Shown here: piece by piece, positions 24,040-33,816 of the stretch
Numbering within the stretch: position 1 is the stretch's first letter
How the letters are laid out: each line of letters begins with the position of its first letter
Program-made: the position numbers and the translations under genes
The notes under the pieces: generated by a model
The model's input: the letters and a program-made list of their open reading frames with translations, nothing else
Databases searched by the model: none
What the model was told of the DNA's origin: nothing
Assembly: GCA_019747905.1 (NCBI GenBank)
Contig: JAIEQG010000072.1
Location: forward strand, 1-45,064
DNA length: 45,064 nt
Origin: Burkholderiales bacterium
GTDB lineage: Bacteria; Pseudomonadota; Gammaproteobacteria; Burkholderiales; Ga0077523
Direction of reading: 5' to 3'

Positions 24040-25795
24040 CGTTCACGATGGCGGCGCGGTAGGCCTGGGATAGCGGCAGGATGTGCTCGGCGTAGAAGCG
24101 TGCCGTGGCGAGCTTCGCGCGATAGAAGTCGTACTCGTCGGAACCGCCGTCGAGACGCTGCTTGGCGATGATCGCGGCGCGCGCCATCTGCCAGCCGCCG
24201 GCTACCGTACCCCACAGCTTGAGGTACGGAACGGCACCCGCAGCGGCGCCCTTCGGATTCGTGGGAAACGCCTCGAGCAACCAGTCGGTGGCCTCGACCA
24301 GCGCATCGATGCCCGCCTTCAAAGCCCCTCGCAGCACCGACAGGGCCGGATGGGATCCGTGCTTCGCGAGCTCCGCGTCCAGTGCGCGCATCTCCGCAAT
24401 CACCGCACGGGCGGTGACGCCCTTCTCGAACGAGAGCTTGCGGCCGATGAGGTCGTTTGCCTGGATGCCGGTCGTCCCTTCGTAGATGGAAGTGATGCGC
24501 GCGTCGCGCAGGTGCTGAGCCGCCCCGGTCTCTTCGACGAAGCCCATGCCGCCGTGCACCTGCACGCCGAGCGACGCGATCTCGATGGACATCTCGGTGC
24601 ACCAACCCTTCACGACCGGGGTTAGCAGATCGAACTTCGCCTGGCTGCGGCGTTTCACTTCCGCGTCCGGGCTCGCCAGCGCGTGATCGAGTGCCTCGGC
24701 GGCAGCCGCGGCCACCGCGCGCATCGCCTCCGAGTAAGCCTTCATGGTCATCAACATGCGGCGCACGTCGGGATGCCGGATGATCGATACGCGCTCACCC
24801 GCCTTCACGCCGGTCTCGCGGCCTTGCACGCGGTCCTTGGCATAGGCCAGCGCACGCTGGTAGGCACGCTCGGCCATCGCCACACCTTCGACGCCGACTT
24901 CGAGGCGCGCGAAGTTCATCATGGTGAACATGTACGACAGGCCCAGGTTCTCTTCGCCCACCAGGTAACCGATGGCCCCATCCTTGTCGCCGTAGGCCAT
25001 CACCGACGTCGGGCTGCCGTGAATGCCGAGCTTGTGCTCGATCGAAACGCACTTGACGTCGTTACGAGCGCCGATGCTGCCGTCGTCGCCCACCATGAAC
25101 TTCGGCACGACGAAGAGCGAGATCCCCTTTACCCCCTCGGGTGCGTCGGGCAGACGCGCCAGCACGAGATGGACGATGTTGTCCGTCATGTCGTGCTCGC
25201 CCCAGGTGATGAAGATCTTGGTGCCGTGGATGCGATAGTGATCGCCCTCGGGGATTGCCTTGGTGCGCACGGCGGACAGGTCCGACCCGGCCTGCGGTTC
25301 GGTGAGATTCATGGTGCCGGTCCATTCGCCGGTCACCATCTTCGGCAGGAATTTCTTCTGCAGCGCCGCGGAACCATGGCGCGCTATGGCGAGAGTTGCG
25401 CCGTTCGTCAGCATCGGACAGAGACAGAACGCCATGTTCGCCGAATTCCACATCTCCGAGAGCTGCTGCGACAGCACGTGCGGCAAACCCTGCCCGCCGA
25501 ACTCCGGCAGGCCGCCGACGCCCGCCCACCCGGCCTCGACGAACTGGCGATAGGCTTCCTTGAATCCCGGGGCGGACTTCACCTCGAAGTCCTTCCACTG
25601 CGCGCCGGTCTGATCGCCGGGCCAGTTGAGCGGGTCGAGGACGCCGGCGGCGAACTTGCCCGCTTCCTCCAGCACCGCGTCCACCAGGTCGGCGGAAACC
25701 TCTTCGCATCCCGGCAAGGCGGCGATGGCGTCGAGGTCCACCAACTCCTTCAGCACGAACTTCATGTCGCGGATCGGGGCGCTGTAGGTAGACAT
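23999..25795 (-). CDS. Acyl-CoA dehydrogenase (long, DmdC-like family)
   Basis: A 598-residue acyl-CoA dehydrogenase of the extended family that includes 3-methylmercaptopropionyl-CoA dehydrogenase and several fatty acyl-CoA dehydrogenases. The FAD- and substrate-binding segment MNLTEPQAGSDLSAVRTKA lies near residues 165-183. The catalytic-base region is ITSIYEGTTGIQANDLIGRK (about 430-449), with the glutamate of YEGT. A C-terminal helical extension of about 120 residues is typical. It lies directly downstream of etfB-etfA, which encode its likely electron acceptor. General fatty-acid degradation seems likelier than DMSP catabolism, as no other dmd genes are visible. Confidence 0.92.
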   Translation of the reverse strand: MSTYSAPIRDMKFVLKELVDLDAIAALPGCEEVSADLVDAVLEEAGKFAAGVLDPLNWPGDQTGAQWKDFEVKSAPGFKEAYRQFVEAGWAGVGGLPEFGGQGLPHVLSQQLSEMWNSANMAFCLCPMLTNGATLAIARHGSAALQKKFLPKMVTGEWTGTMNLTEPQAGSDLSAVRTKAIPEGDHYRIHGTKIFITWGEHDMTDNIVHLVLARLPDAPEGVKGISLFVVPKFMVGDDGSIGARNDVKCVSIEHKLGIHGSPTSVMAYGDKDGAIGYLVGEENLGLSYMFTMMNFARLEVGVEGVAMAERAYQRALAYAKDRVQGRETGVKAGERVSIIRHPDVRRMLMTMKAYSEAMRAVAAAAAEALDHALASPDAEVKRRSQAKFDLLTPVVKGWCTEMSIEIASLGVQVHGGMGFVEETGAAQHLRDARITSIYEGTTGIQANDLIGRKLSFEKGVTARAVIAEMRALDAELAKHGSHPALSVLRGALKAGIDALVEATDWLLEAFPTNPKGAAAGAVPYLKLWGTVAGGWQMARAAIIAKQRLDGGSDEYDFYRAKLATARFYAEHILPLSQAYRAAIVNGAESVLALEEAQF

Positions 25796-25831
25796 GGGAA
25801 AACTCCGTGAACGTGCCGTGGGTCGTGCCGG

Positions 25832-26764
25832 TCAGCCGAGCGAATCGGTGAGCTCGGGCACGGCCTGGAACAGGTCGGCCACGAGCCAGTAATTCGCCAC
25901 TTGCGTGATCGGAGCCTCGGCATCCTTGTTGATGGCGACGATGACCTTGCTGTCCTTCATGCCGGCCAGATGCTGGATGGCGCCGGAGATACCGACCGCG
26001 ATGTACAGCTCGGGCGCGACGATCTTGCCAGTCTGCCCGACCTGGTAATCGTTGGGCACGAAGCCCGCATCCACCGCCGCACGCGAAGCGCCGACGGCTG
26101 CGCCCAGCTTGTCGGCAAGCTTCTCGAGGATCGCGAAATTCTCGCCGTTGCCCATGCCGCGACCGCCGGAGACGATGATGCGCGCAGCGGTGAGCTCGGG
26201 CCGGGCAGACTTGGTGAGCTCCTGTCCGACCAGTGTCGACAGGCCGGAATCTGCCGCCGCGCCTACCGACTCCACCGCTGCCGAACCGCCGTTCGCGGAG
26301 ACTGCATCGAAGCCGGTGGTCCGGACCGTGATGACCTTGATCTTGTCGGACGATTGCACCGTCGCCATCGCGTTGCCGGCATAGATGGGCCGCACGAAGG
26401 TATCGGCCGATTCCACGGCGACGATGTCGGAGATCTGCGCCACGTCGAGCAAGGCTGCGACACGCGGTAGGACGTTCTTGCCGAAGGCCGTGGCCGGGGC
26501 CAGCACGTGCGAATACCCGCCCGCCAGACTCACGACCAGCGTCGACAGATTCTCCGCGAGCTGGTCGCGGTAGATGTCGCTGTCCGCGACCCGCACCTTG
26601 GCTACGCCCGCCACGGCCGCCGCAGCCTGTGCGACCGCCGCACATTGATGGCCGGCGACCAGCACATGGATGTCGCCGCCGATTTTCGCCGCCGCAGCGA
26701 TGGTGTTGAGGACCGCGGACTTGAGTTTCGCGTTGTCGTGTTCTGCGATGACTAGCACGGACAT
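25832..26764 (-). CDS. etfA: Electron transfer flavoprotein subunit alpha
   Basis: The 310-residue alpha subunit carries the FAD of ETF. The C-terminal FAD domain shows the family segments [31 protein letters not shown] and [14 protein letters not shown]. The ATG at 26764 lies two bases after the etfB stop (TGA-CC-ATG), so the two subunits are translated together. ETF accepts electrons from the acyl-CoA dehydrogenases encoded downstream and hands them to ETF-QO. Confidence 0.97.
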   Translation of the reverse strand: MSVLVIAEHDNAKLKSAVLNTIAAAAKIGGDIHVLVAGHQCAAVAQAAAAVAGVAKVRVADSDIYRDQLAENLSTLVVSLAGGYSHVLAPATAFGKNVLPRVAALLDVAQISDIVAVESADTFVRPIYAGNAMATVQSSDKIKVITVRTTGFDAVSANGGSAAVESVGAAADSGLSTLVGQELTKSARPELTAARIIVSGGRGMGNGENFAILEKLADKLGAAVGASRAAVDAGFVPNDYQVGQTGKIVAPELYIAVGISGAIQHLAGMKDSKVIVAINKDAEAPITQVANYWLVADLFQAVPELTDSLG

Positions 26765-26766
26765 GG

Positions 26767-27516
26767 TCAGATCACCTTCGCTTCGTTCTTCAGCTTGTCG
26801 ACCAGTTCGGCCACGCTCGCCACCTGCTTGCCCGCGCCGCGTTTGGCCGGCTCGACGACCTTGAGAGTCTTGAGGCGCGGGGCGAAGTCGACGCCCAGCG
26901 CATCCGGCGTCAGCGTCTCGAGCGTCTTCTTCTTTGCCTTCATGATATTGGGCAGCGTCACGTAGCGCGGTTCGTTCAGGCGCAAGTCCGTGGTGACCAC
27001 GGCCGGCAGCTTGATGGCGATGGTTTCGAGGCCGCCATCGATCTCGCGCGTGACCTGCGCACCGTCGCCCTCGACCTTCACCTTGGATGCGAAGGTCGCC
27101 TGCGACCAGCCGAGCAATGCCGCGAGCATCTGGCCGGTCTGGTTGGCATCGTCGTCGATCGCCTGCTTGCCGAGGATGACGAGCTTCGGTTGCTCCTTGT
27201 CGACCAGGGCCTTCAGGACCTTGGCGACCCCGAGCGGCTGGGTCTCCAGCGCCGTTTCCACCAGGATCGCCCGGTCGGCACCGATGGCCAATGCCGTGCG
27301 CAGAGTTTCCTGACATTGGGCGACACCGACGGAGATCGCGACGATCTCGGTGGCCACCCCCGCCTCCTTCAACCGCACCGCTTCTTCCACGGCGATCTCG
27401 TCGAACGGGTTCATCGACATCTTGACGTTGGCGGTCTCGACGCCGGTGCCGTCGGCCTTGACGCGCACCTTGACGTTGTAGTCCACCACCCGTTTCACGG
27501 GCACGAGGATCTTCAT
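26767..27516 (-). CDS. etfB: Electron transfer flavoprotein subunit beta
   Basis: The 249-residue beta subunit has the AMP-binding ETF fold. Recognition is from the N-terminus [20 protein letters not shown], the segment [39 protein letters not shown] in the middle, and [20 protein letters not shown]. The ATG at 27516 is the standard family start. It lies 38 bp after the acyl-CoA synthetase gene and two bases before etfA, within the fatty-acid island. Confidence 0.97.
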   Translation of the reverse strand: MKILVPVKRVVDYNVKVRVKADGTGVETANVKMSMNPFDEIAVEEAVRLKEAGVATEIVAISVGVAQCQETLRTALAIGADRAILVETALETQPLGVAKVLKALVDKEQPKLVILGKQAIDDDANQTGQMLAALLGWSQATFASKVKVEGDGAQVTREIDGGLETIAIKLPAVVTTDLRLNEPRYVTLPNIMKAKKKTLETLTPDALGVDFAPRLKTLKVVEPAKRGAGKQVASVAELVDKLKNEAKVI

Positions 27517-27554
27517 GAATAGGTCTCTTCTGGTTTCGGTCTGGAGTTTGGATT

Positions 27555-29186
27555 TTAGCTCAGCCGGTCCCGCAGCAGATTCTTCTGGATCTTTCCGGTC
27601 GAGGTCTTGGGCAGCGGACCGAACACCACCCGCCGCGGTGCTTTGTAGTGCGCGAGCCGCGCCCGACAGAAGGCGATCAGCTCCTGCTCGGCGATCTGAA
27701 CACCATCGCGCAACGTCACGAACGCGCATGGCGTTTCGCCCCACTTCTCGTCGGGCTGCGCCACCACCGCCGCCTCCAGCACGGCGGGGTGCCGGTAGAG
27801 AATGTCCTCCACTTCGATCGACGAGATGTTCTCGCCGCCGGAAATGATGATGTCCTTGGACCGGTCCTTGATCTTCACGTAGCCGTCGGGGTAGGCCACC
27901 GCCAGATCGCCCGTGTGATACCAGCCGCCGGCGAATGCCTCCGAGGTCGCTTGCGGGTTCTTGAGGTAGCCCTTCATGGTGATGTTGCCGCGAAAGAAGA
28001 TCTCGCCCATGGTTTCCCCGTCCCGGGGCACCGGCTGCATCGTTTCCGGATCGAACACCGCCATGCCCTCCTGCAGCGGATAGCGCACGCCCTGGCGGCC
28101 ATTCAGGCGGACCCGATCTTCCAGCGGCAGATCGTCCCACTCCGGATGTTTCGCGCAGACGGAGGCCGGGCCATAGACCTCGGTCAGGCCGTACACGTGG
28201 GTGATGTCGAACCCCATGCGCTCCATGCCTTCGATCATCGATGCCGGGGGCGATGCCGCGGCGACGAGCCCCGAGACCTTGTGCTCGATCCCGCGCTTCC
28301 ATTCCTCCGGCGCGTTGATCAGCATGCTGTGGACGATGGGTGCGCCGCAGTAGTGAGTAACGCGATGCTCGCGGATCGCATCGAGGATTGCCTTGGCGTC
28401 CACGCGCCGCAGACACACGTTGGTGCCGGCCATGAGTGCCAGCGTCCACGGAAAACACCACCCGTTGCAGTGGAACATCGGCAGCGTCCACAGGTACACG
28501 GGAAAGTGCGGCATGGCCCACGTCACCGCGTTGCCGACCGCATTGAGATACGCGCCGCGATGGTGGGTCACAACGCCCTTCGGATTGCCGGTCGTGCCCG
28601 ACGTGTACGACAGCGCGATCGCGTCCCACTCGTCCTGGGGTGCGGACCAAACATAGCCCGGGTCGCCAGCGGCGAGAAAGGCCTCGTAGTCCATCTCGCC
28701 GATCAGGCGGCCGCCCTGTGCGAGCGGATCGTCGATGTCGATCACCAGCGGCTTCGTCTCCGCCATGCCGAACGCCGCGACGATGGTCTCGGAGAACTCG
28801 CGATCCGTGAGCAGCACCTTCGCCTCGCCATGCCCGAGCTGGAACGCAAGTGCCGCTGCATCGAGCCGCGTGTTGAGCGTGTTCAACACGGCACCGGTCA
28901 TGGGCACGCCGAAATGCGCTTCGATCATCTGCGGCGTGTTGGCGGCCATCACCGCGACCGTATCGCCGTCTCCGATGCCGCGCGCCGCCAGGGCCGAGGC
29001 AAGGCGCCGGCTGCGGTCGAACACTTCGCGCCACGTGAGACGCCACTGCCCGTGGATCACCGCGACCCGATCCGGGAACACGTCCGCCGCGCGCGCGAGG
29101 AACGAGATCGGACTCAGGGGCACGCAATTTGCTGAATTCTTCGGGAGGTCGTCCCGATAGGGGTTTGCGTGCGACTTGTTGCTCAT
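27555..29186 (-). CDS. Acyl-CoA synthetase (AMP-forming), medium/long-chain type
   Basis: A 543-residue ANL-superfamily ligase that activates a carboxylic acid to its CoA thioester with ATP. The P-loop-like motif [19 protein letters not shown] is near residues 190-208. [12 protein letters not shown] is the A5-type motif, GWYHTGDLA carries the A7 aspartate, [18 protein letters not shown] is A8, and the catalytic lysine near the C-terminus is in [10 protein letters not shown]. It is the first gene of the minus-strand island and likely feeds fatty acyl-CoA to the dehydrogenases. Its chain-length preference cannot be read. The 194-bp gap upstream (29187-29380) shows no clear promoter or hairpin. 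Confidence 0.93.
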   Translation of the reverse strand: MSNKSHANPYRDDLPKNSANCVPLSPISFLARAADVFPDRVAVIHGQWRLTWREVFDRSRRLASALAARGIGDGDTVAVMAANTPQMIEAHFGVPMTGAVLNTLNTRLDAAALAFQLGHGEAKVLLTDREFSETIVAAFGMAETKPLVIDIDDPLAQGGRLIGEMDYEAFLAAGDPGYVWSAPQDEWDAIALSYTSGTTGNPKGVVTHHRGAYLNAVGNAVTWAMPHFPVYLWTLPMFHCNGWCFPWTLALMAGTNVCLRRVDAKAILDAIREHRVTHYCGAPIVHSMLINAPEEWKRGIEHKVSGLVAAASPPASMIEGMERMGFDITHVYGLTEVYGPASVCAKHPEWDDLPLEDRVRLNGRQGVRYPLQEGMAVFDPETMQPVPRDGETMGEIFFRGNITMKGYLKNPQATSEAFAGGWYHTGDLAVAYPDGYVKIKDRSKDIIISGGENISSIEVEDILYRHPAVLEAAVVAQPDEKWGETPCAFVTLRDGVQIAEQELIAFCRARLAHYKAPRRVVFGPLPKTSTGKIQKNLLRDRLS

Positions 29187-29380
29187 AACACCCTGATTCG
29201 CTTCGATTCCGTGGTTGGTCCTGCGCGTCCGACCCCGCCTGCCGTGCCAGCCTGAGTCACCGTCGGACGTTTCGGGCCCAGGGATGATAGAGCAGGTGCC
29301 GCGGGGCCCGCGAGACCGAAAGCGCCCGATCTGAAGACCCGACCGCTACCCGAAACCACCAAATCCCCTCCCGAGAAACC

Positions 29381-30706
29381 GTGAATACTGGTGCCAGCAT
29401 GGCGCGCGTGACCGAGACCTCCAACCCTGGTACCCCGCCTGCCGCGGCGATGCTCGACCGGACCAACCGGACGTTCATCTGCAGCGTGCTGTTCCTCGAC
29501 ATCGTCGAGTACTCGCGCAAGCCGGTGTCCGAGCAGATCCTGCTGAAGGAGCGCTTCAACGCCCTCATCGCCGAGTCGATCCGCGACATCGCGCCCAACG
29601 ACCGGATCATCCTCGACACCGGCGACGGCGCGGCGATCAACTTCCTCGGCGATCCGGAAGACGCGCTGTTCGTCGCCATGAATCTGCGCGAAGCCTTCAA
29701 GCGCCCGCTCGCCGGCGGCCTGATGCTGGAAACGCGCATCGGCCTCAACCTGGGCCCGGTGCGCCTGGTGAAGGACCTCAACAGCCAGCCCAACATCATC
29801 GGCGACGGCATCAACGTGGCGCAGCGCGTGATGAGCTTCGCCGACCCCGGACAGGTCCTGGTCTCGCGATCGTATTTCGAAGTGGTGTCGCACATCTCGG
29901 AGGGCTACGCGCAGCTCTTCTCGTACCGCGGCTCGCGCACCGACAAGCACGTGCGCGAGCACGAGATCTACGAAGTGGGCATGAAAGTACCCGAGCACAT
30001 CGTCGGCAAGTCCGGCGGATTCCGGCCCCAACCGAGCCACCACGCGGGCGAGCCGCCGATCGAAACGCACCAGCTCGAGCGCACGCTCACCCCGGTATCC
30101 CACTCCGGCCCCTGGTGGCGCAACGCCCGCGCCGCCTACGTGGCCGCGCTGGTCTCGGTGCTCGCCCTGGCCGCTGCCGTGTTCATCTCCGATCACCGCG
30201 TCGATGCGACCGCAGCCGCCGATCCCGCGCCCGCCGAGAAGGTTGCCACCCCTGGTCCGCAGATGCCGATCAAACCGGTGGTTCGCAAGATGGTCGAGCT
30301 GGACGAACTGCTGTCGACCCCTCCCGCAGCGGATGCCGGAGCGGACGCCAGGGAGACCCGTCCGGCCTCGAAGCGCGCGACCAACGTCGCGTCGCACGAA
30401 GTCGCGCGGATCGCCTCGCGCCCGGAACCGCCACCACCCGCACCAGTCGTACCGGCTCCAGTGGCACCTGCCGCCGCTCAAGCCGAAACGGCCCCTGCCG
30501 AAAAAGCGGTGATCGCGCTCGCCGTGACGCCCTGGGGGGAGGTCTACGTGAACGGGGCGAAGCTCGGGGTGACCCCGCCCGTCAACGTGGTCGAGGTGAA
30601 GGCCGGCAAGGCCGAGATCGAGCTGCGTAATCCGGGTTTCCCCTCGTACACCGAAACCGTGGAACTGGCACCCGGCCAGCACATCCGGATCAAGCACAAA
30701 TTCTGA
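29381..30706 (+). CDS. Membrane class III nucleotide cyclase-like protein with periplasmic PEGA domain
   Basis: 441 residues from GTG 29381 (ATG at 29399 is equally possible). The cyclase homology domain spans about 30-200: metal aspartates D40 (FLDIVEYS) and D82 (TGDGAAINF), and transition-state N145 and R149 (GDGINVAQR). At the positions that normally hold the purine-selecting lysine and aspartate I find L78 and N138. One transmembrane helix follows (about 251-269), then a Pro/Ala-rich linker of about 90 residues and a PEGA domain at the end (TPWGEVYVNGAKLGVTPP). The catalytic side is thus cytoplasmic and PEGA periplasmic. It heads a three-gene plus-strand unit with a lipoprotein and a kinase. 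Confidence 0.88.
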   Translation: MNTGASMARVTETSNPGTPPAAAMLDRTNRTFICSVLFLDIVEYSRKPVSEQILLKERFNALIAESIRDIAPNDRIILDTGDGAAINFLGDPEDALFVAMNLREAFKRPLAGGLMLETRIGLNLGPVRLVKDLNSQPNIIGDGINVAQRVMSFADPGQVLVSRSYFEVVSHISEGYAQLFSYRGSRTDKHVREHEIYEVGMKVPEHIVGKSGGFRPQPSHHAGEPPIETHQLERTLTPVSHSGPWWRNARAAYVAALVSVLALAAAVFISDHRVDATAAADPAPAEKVATPGPQMPIKPVVRKMVELDELLSTPPAADAGADARETRPASKRATNVASHEVARIASRPEPPPPAPVVPAPVAPAAAQAETAPAEKAVIALAVTPWGEVYVNGAKLGVTPPVNVVEVKAGKAEIELRNPGFPSYTETVELAPGQHIRIKHKF

Positions 30707-30719
30707 TCGACCTGCCGCC

Positions 30720-31121
30720 ATGTCCCGTCTTCTCCTCAGCCTGGGTTTGAGCCTCACCGTGGCGCTCGCCGCGGGCTGCGCCAGCGGGCCCTTCAAGGAT
30801 TTTCCCAAGCCCTACCTCATCGGCGACCAGGGCAAGCCCCTGCTCGAGGACGGGCTGCGCGACTACGAAGACGGCAACTACCGCCAGGCCGGCCGCAAGA
30901 TCAAGACCGCGCTGGACGACGGGCTGCGCGCCAAGACCGACCGGGTGACCGCGCACAAGTACCTCGCATTCATCAACTGCGCGTCGAACCGCGAGATCCA
31001 GTGCCGCGACGAGTTTCGCCAGGCCATCGAGATCGATCCGCGCTTCGACCTGACGGCCGCCGAATCCGGCCACCCCGTCTGGGGGCCGGTGTTCCGCAGC
31101 GTGAAGGAACGCGCGCCGTGA
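30720..31121 (+). CDS. Small lipoprotein (TssQ-like)
   Basis: 133 residues with a lipoprotein signal peptide and lipobox LAAGC (lipidated cysteine at residue 20). The mature part has a TPR-like helical pattern: YEDGNYRQAGRKIKTALDDGL, then KYLAFINCASNREIQCRDEF and IDPRFDLTAAESGHPVWGPVF. This resembles the lipoproteins called TssQ near some type VI secretion clusters, but no other secretion gene is present here. It starts 13 bp after the cyclase-like gene, and its stop overlaps the kinase GTG, so it is translated as part of the same operon. Two internal cysteines may form a disulfide. Confidence 0.82.
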   Translation: MSRLLLSLGLSLTVALAAGCASGPFKDFPKPYLIGDQGKPLLEDGLRDYEDGNYRQAGRKIKTALDDGLRAKTDRVTAHKYLAFINCASNREIQCRDEFRQAIEIDPRFDLTAAESGHPVWGPVFRSVKERAP

Positions 31122-32380
31122 CCACCGCGCACGCGCTCACCGACGCCAAGACCACGCACCTCGGGCGCTACGAGGTGCTGGTGCGCCTCGGCGAAGGTGC
31201 CATGGGCACCGTCTACAAGGCGCACGACCCGTTGCTCGACCGTCTGGTGGCGATCAAGACGGTCAACCTGAACCTGCCCAAGGAAGACATCGCCGAATAC
31301 GAGGCGCGCTTCTACCAGGAAGCCAAGGCGGCCGGCGGCCTCTCCCATCCCAACATCGTCGTCATCTACGACATCGGCAAGACCGACCGGCTCGCGTACA
31401 TGGCGATGGAGTACCTCGAGGGACGCGAGTTGCGTTCCATCCTGTCGGAGCGCACCTGTGTCTCGCTCGACGAGGCCGTGAACATCGCTGCCCAGGTGGC
31501 CGATGGGCTCACCTACGCGCATGGCCGCGGCGTGATCCACCGCGACATCAAGCCCACGAACATCATGCTGAATCGCGATGGCGTGGCCAAGATCACCGAC
31601 TTCGGCATCGCGCGCATGCGCAGTTCGGAACTGAAGACGATGACCGGCATGATCCTCGGCTCCCCGCGCTACATGTCGCCGGAGCAGGTGGCCGGCAAGC
31701 GTGCCGACCAGCGCAGCGACATCTTCTCGCTCGGCGTGGTGCTGTACGAGATGCTGACCGGACAGGCGCCGTTCCAGGCCGACACGGTGCACGGCGTGAT
31801 GTACCAGACCATGAACGCCACGGCACCCGCGCCCAGCACGATCAAGTCGGGACTGCCCAAGATCCTCGACTACATCGTCGCGAAGGCCCTGGCGAAGGTG
31901 CCCGAGGCACGCTATCAGAGCGCGAAGGAACTGGCCGACGATCTGCGGGCAAGCCTCCTCGCCGGCAACTCCGGCGACCTCGAGAAGCGCATGCTCGCGC
32001 GCCTGCGCGAATCCGCGCGGCAGGCGGCCGACACGCAACCGGTCGGAACGCGGACCGAAGACAAGCTCGCCAAGCTGACCGGCGGCAGCGACACGACCAC
32101 CGAAGAGATCCCGCTCAAGGCCGTGACGACCACGCCGAGCTTCTCGGTTTCCGATTCCTTCGATTCGAGTGCCGCGACCCTGCGCCTCGCCGCCCTCTCG
32201 GGCCTCGCGAGCGAGTTCGACGCCAAGGCCAAGTCGGCCAGGCTGGCAGCAGCGGAATCAGCGCCGGCGCGTCCCCGGCCCTCGACGATCCGGCCGTCCC
32301 GATCGACGCACGTTGCACCCTGGCTGTGGGCCGTGGCCGCGCTGTCGGCTACCGTCGCCGCCTATCTGCTGCTGCGCTGA
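31118..32380 (+). CDS. Tail-anchored serine/threonine protein kinase
   Basis: 420 residues from a GTG that overlaps the lipoprotein stop (GTGA). An intact Hanks-type kinase domain covers about 18-285: glycine loop GEGAMG (25-30), lysine K47 (VAIKTV), catalytic loop HRDIKPTN (141-148), DFG (161-163) and SPE (187-189). A Ser/Thr-rich juxtamembrane region follows (about 300-395), including TGGSDTTTEEIP and AVTTTPSFSVSDS, likely autophosphorylation sites. The protein ends in one hydrophobic helix (401-419) with a single arginine after it, so it has no extracellular sensor domain. Sensing may come from its two operon partners. It ends 3 bp before the convergent radA stop. Confidence 0.92.
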   Translation: MTTAHALTDAKTTHLGRYEVLVRLGEGAMGTVYKAHDPLLDRLVAIKTVNLNLPKEDIAEYEARFYQEAKAAGGLSHPNIVVIYDIGKTDRLAYMAMEYLEGRELRSILSERTCVSLDEAVNIAAQVADGLTYAHGRGVIHRDIKPTNIMLNRDGVAKITDFGIARMRSSELKTMTGMILGSPRYMSPEQVAGKRADQRSDIFSLGVVLYEMLTGQAPFQADTVHGVMYQTMNATAPAPSTIKSGLPKILDYIVAKALAKVPEARYQSAKELADDLRASLLAGNSGDLEKRMLARLRESARQAADTQPVGTRTEDKLAKLTGGSDTTTEEIPLKAVTTTPSFSVSDSFDSSAATLRLAALSGLASEFDAKAKSARLAAAESAPARPRPSTIRPSRSTHVAPWLWAVAALSATVAAYLLLR

Positions 32381-32383
32381 TTC

Positions 32384-33736
32384 CTAGCCGCGCACTGCGG
32401 CGACCGCCTGCTCGACGCGATCCACCGGTGTCACCTCGATGCCCTCGATCGGCGTCTTCGGCATGTTGGCCTTCGGAACGATGGCCCGCGTGAAGCCGAG
32501 TTTCGCGGCCTCCTTCAGGCGCTCCTGACCGCGCTGCACCGGCCGCACTTCGCCGGCGAGGCCGATCTCGCCGAACGCCACCAGCTTCCCGGGCAGCGGC
32601 TTGCCGCGCAGCGACGAGACGATGGCAAGCAGCACCGGCAGGTCGGCTGCCGGTTCGTCGATCTTCACGCCGCCCACCGCGTTCACGAAGACGTCCTGAT
32701 CGAACGCCGCGATGCCGGCGTGCCGATGCAGCACCGCGAGCAGCATCGCGAGACGATTCTGCTCGAGGCCCACCGACAGCCGCCGCGGATTCGGTGCATG
32801 CGCTTCGTCCACCAACGCCTGGACTTCCACCAGCAGCGGCCGCGTGCCCTCCTGCGTGACCATCACGCACGAGCCCGGCACCTCACCGCCATGCTGCGAA
32901 AGGAACAGGGCGGAAGGATTGGATACGCCCTTCAAACCCTTGTCGGTCATGGCGAACACGCCCAGCTCGTTGACCGCGCCGAAGCGATTCTTGATGGCGC
33001 GCACCAGGCGAAAGCTGGAGTGCGTGTCGCCTTCGAAATAGAGCACGCAATCCACCATGTGCTCGAGCACGCGCGGCCCGGCGAGCGCGCCTTCCTTGGT
33101 CACGTGCCCCACCAGCAGCAGTGCGGTGCCGCTCGACTTCGCGAAGCGCGTGAGCTGCGCCGCGCATTCGCGCACCTGGGCGACGCTACCGGGAGCCGAC
33201 TGCAGCGCCTCGGAGTAGACGGTCTGGATCGAATCGATCACGGCCAGGTCCGGCTTGCGCGCCTGAAGTGTTGCCAGGATGCGCTCCAGCTGGATCTCGG
33301 CCAGCATGTCGAGGTCGCCGGCGGCCAGCGCCAGCCGGCGCGTGCGCAGTGCGACCTGCTGCGCCGATTCCTCGCCGCTGACGTACAGCGCCTTGGCACC
33401 ATGGGCCATGGCTGCCAGCGCCTGGAGCAGCAGCGTCGACTTGCCGATGCCGGGATCGCCGCCCAGCAGCACGACCGCACCTTCCACCAGTCCGCCGCCC
33501 AGAACGCGATCGAGTTCGGAGATGCCGGTGGAGCGGCGCGGCGCCTCCTCGGCACTCACCTCCGTCAACCGCGCCACCTTGCTCGTTTCCGTGAGCCCCT
33601 GGTAGCGCGCCGGAGCCTTCTCCGCGACACCTTCGACCAGGGTGTTCCAGAGTCCGCAGTGGGGACACTGGCCCTGCCACTTCAGGGATTCGCCCCCGCA
33701 CTCCGTGCAGGTGTAGATCGTCTTTGCCTTGGCCAC
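32384..33736 (-). CDS. radA: DNA repair protein RadA
   Basis: A RecA-like ATPase of 450 residues that assists branch migration in recombination. The N-terminal zinc finger is CTECGGESLKWQGQCPHC (about 10-27). Walker A is GGDPGIGKSTLL, the RadA-specific motif is AIKNRFGAVNE, and a Lon-like C-terminal domain holds VGGVKIDEPAADLPVLLAI. The GTG at 33736 (VAKAKTIYTC) is chosen because RadA proteins begin just before the zinc finger and no ATG lies closer; the ribosome-binding site is weak. It is convergent with the kinase gene, with only 3 bp between stops. Confidence 0.96.
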   Translation of the reverse strand: MAKAKTIYTCTECGGESLKWQGQCPHCGLWNTLVEGVAEKAPARYQGLTETSKVARLTEVSAEEAPRRSTGISELDRVLGGGLVEGAVVLLGGDPGIGKSTLLLQALAAMAHGAKALYVSGEESAQQVALRTRRLALAAGDLDMLAEIQLERILATLQARKPDLAVIDSIQTVYSEALQSAPGSVAQVRECAAQLTRFAKSSGTALLLVGHVTKEGALAGPRVLEHMVDCVLYFEGDTHSSFRLVRAIKNRFGAVNELGVFAMTDKGLKGVSNPSALFLSQHGGEVPGSCVMVTQEGTRPLLVEVQALVDEAHAPNPRRLSVGLEQNRLAMLLAVLHRHAGIAAFDQDVFVNAVGGVKIDEPAADLPVLLAIVSSLRGKPLPGKLVAFGEIGLAGEVRPVQRGQERLKEAAKLGFTRAIVPKANMPKTPIEGIEVTPVDRVEQAVAAVRG

Positions 33737-33816
33737 CGCGGGATTATCGCATCGCGGCTTCACACTTCGCAGGCGCCGCGGCACACTGCTTGCGCCAAGC
33801 AATTCCGGAGTCCGCA

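Noticed and set aside
23999..25795. Assignment as a DMSP pathway DmdC enzyme
   Set aside because: Only family-level similarity is seen; no dmdA, dmdB or dmdD neighbour is visible and the surroundings are general fatty-acid degradation.
27648..29135. A 495-codon plus-strand open frame opposite the acyl-CoA synthetase gene
   Set aside because: Its translation shows no family motif and the other strand encodes all ANL-ligase motifs; judged a compositional shadow.
30720..32380. Part of a type VI secretion cluster
   Set aside because: Only a TssQ-like lipoprotein and a kinase are present; radA follows at once and no tss core gene is visible.
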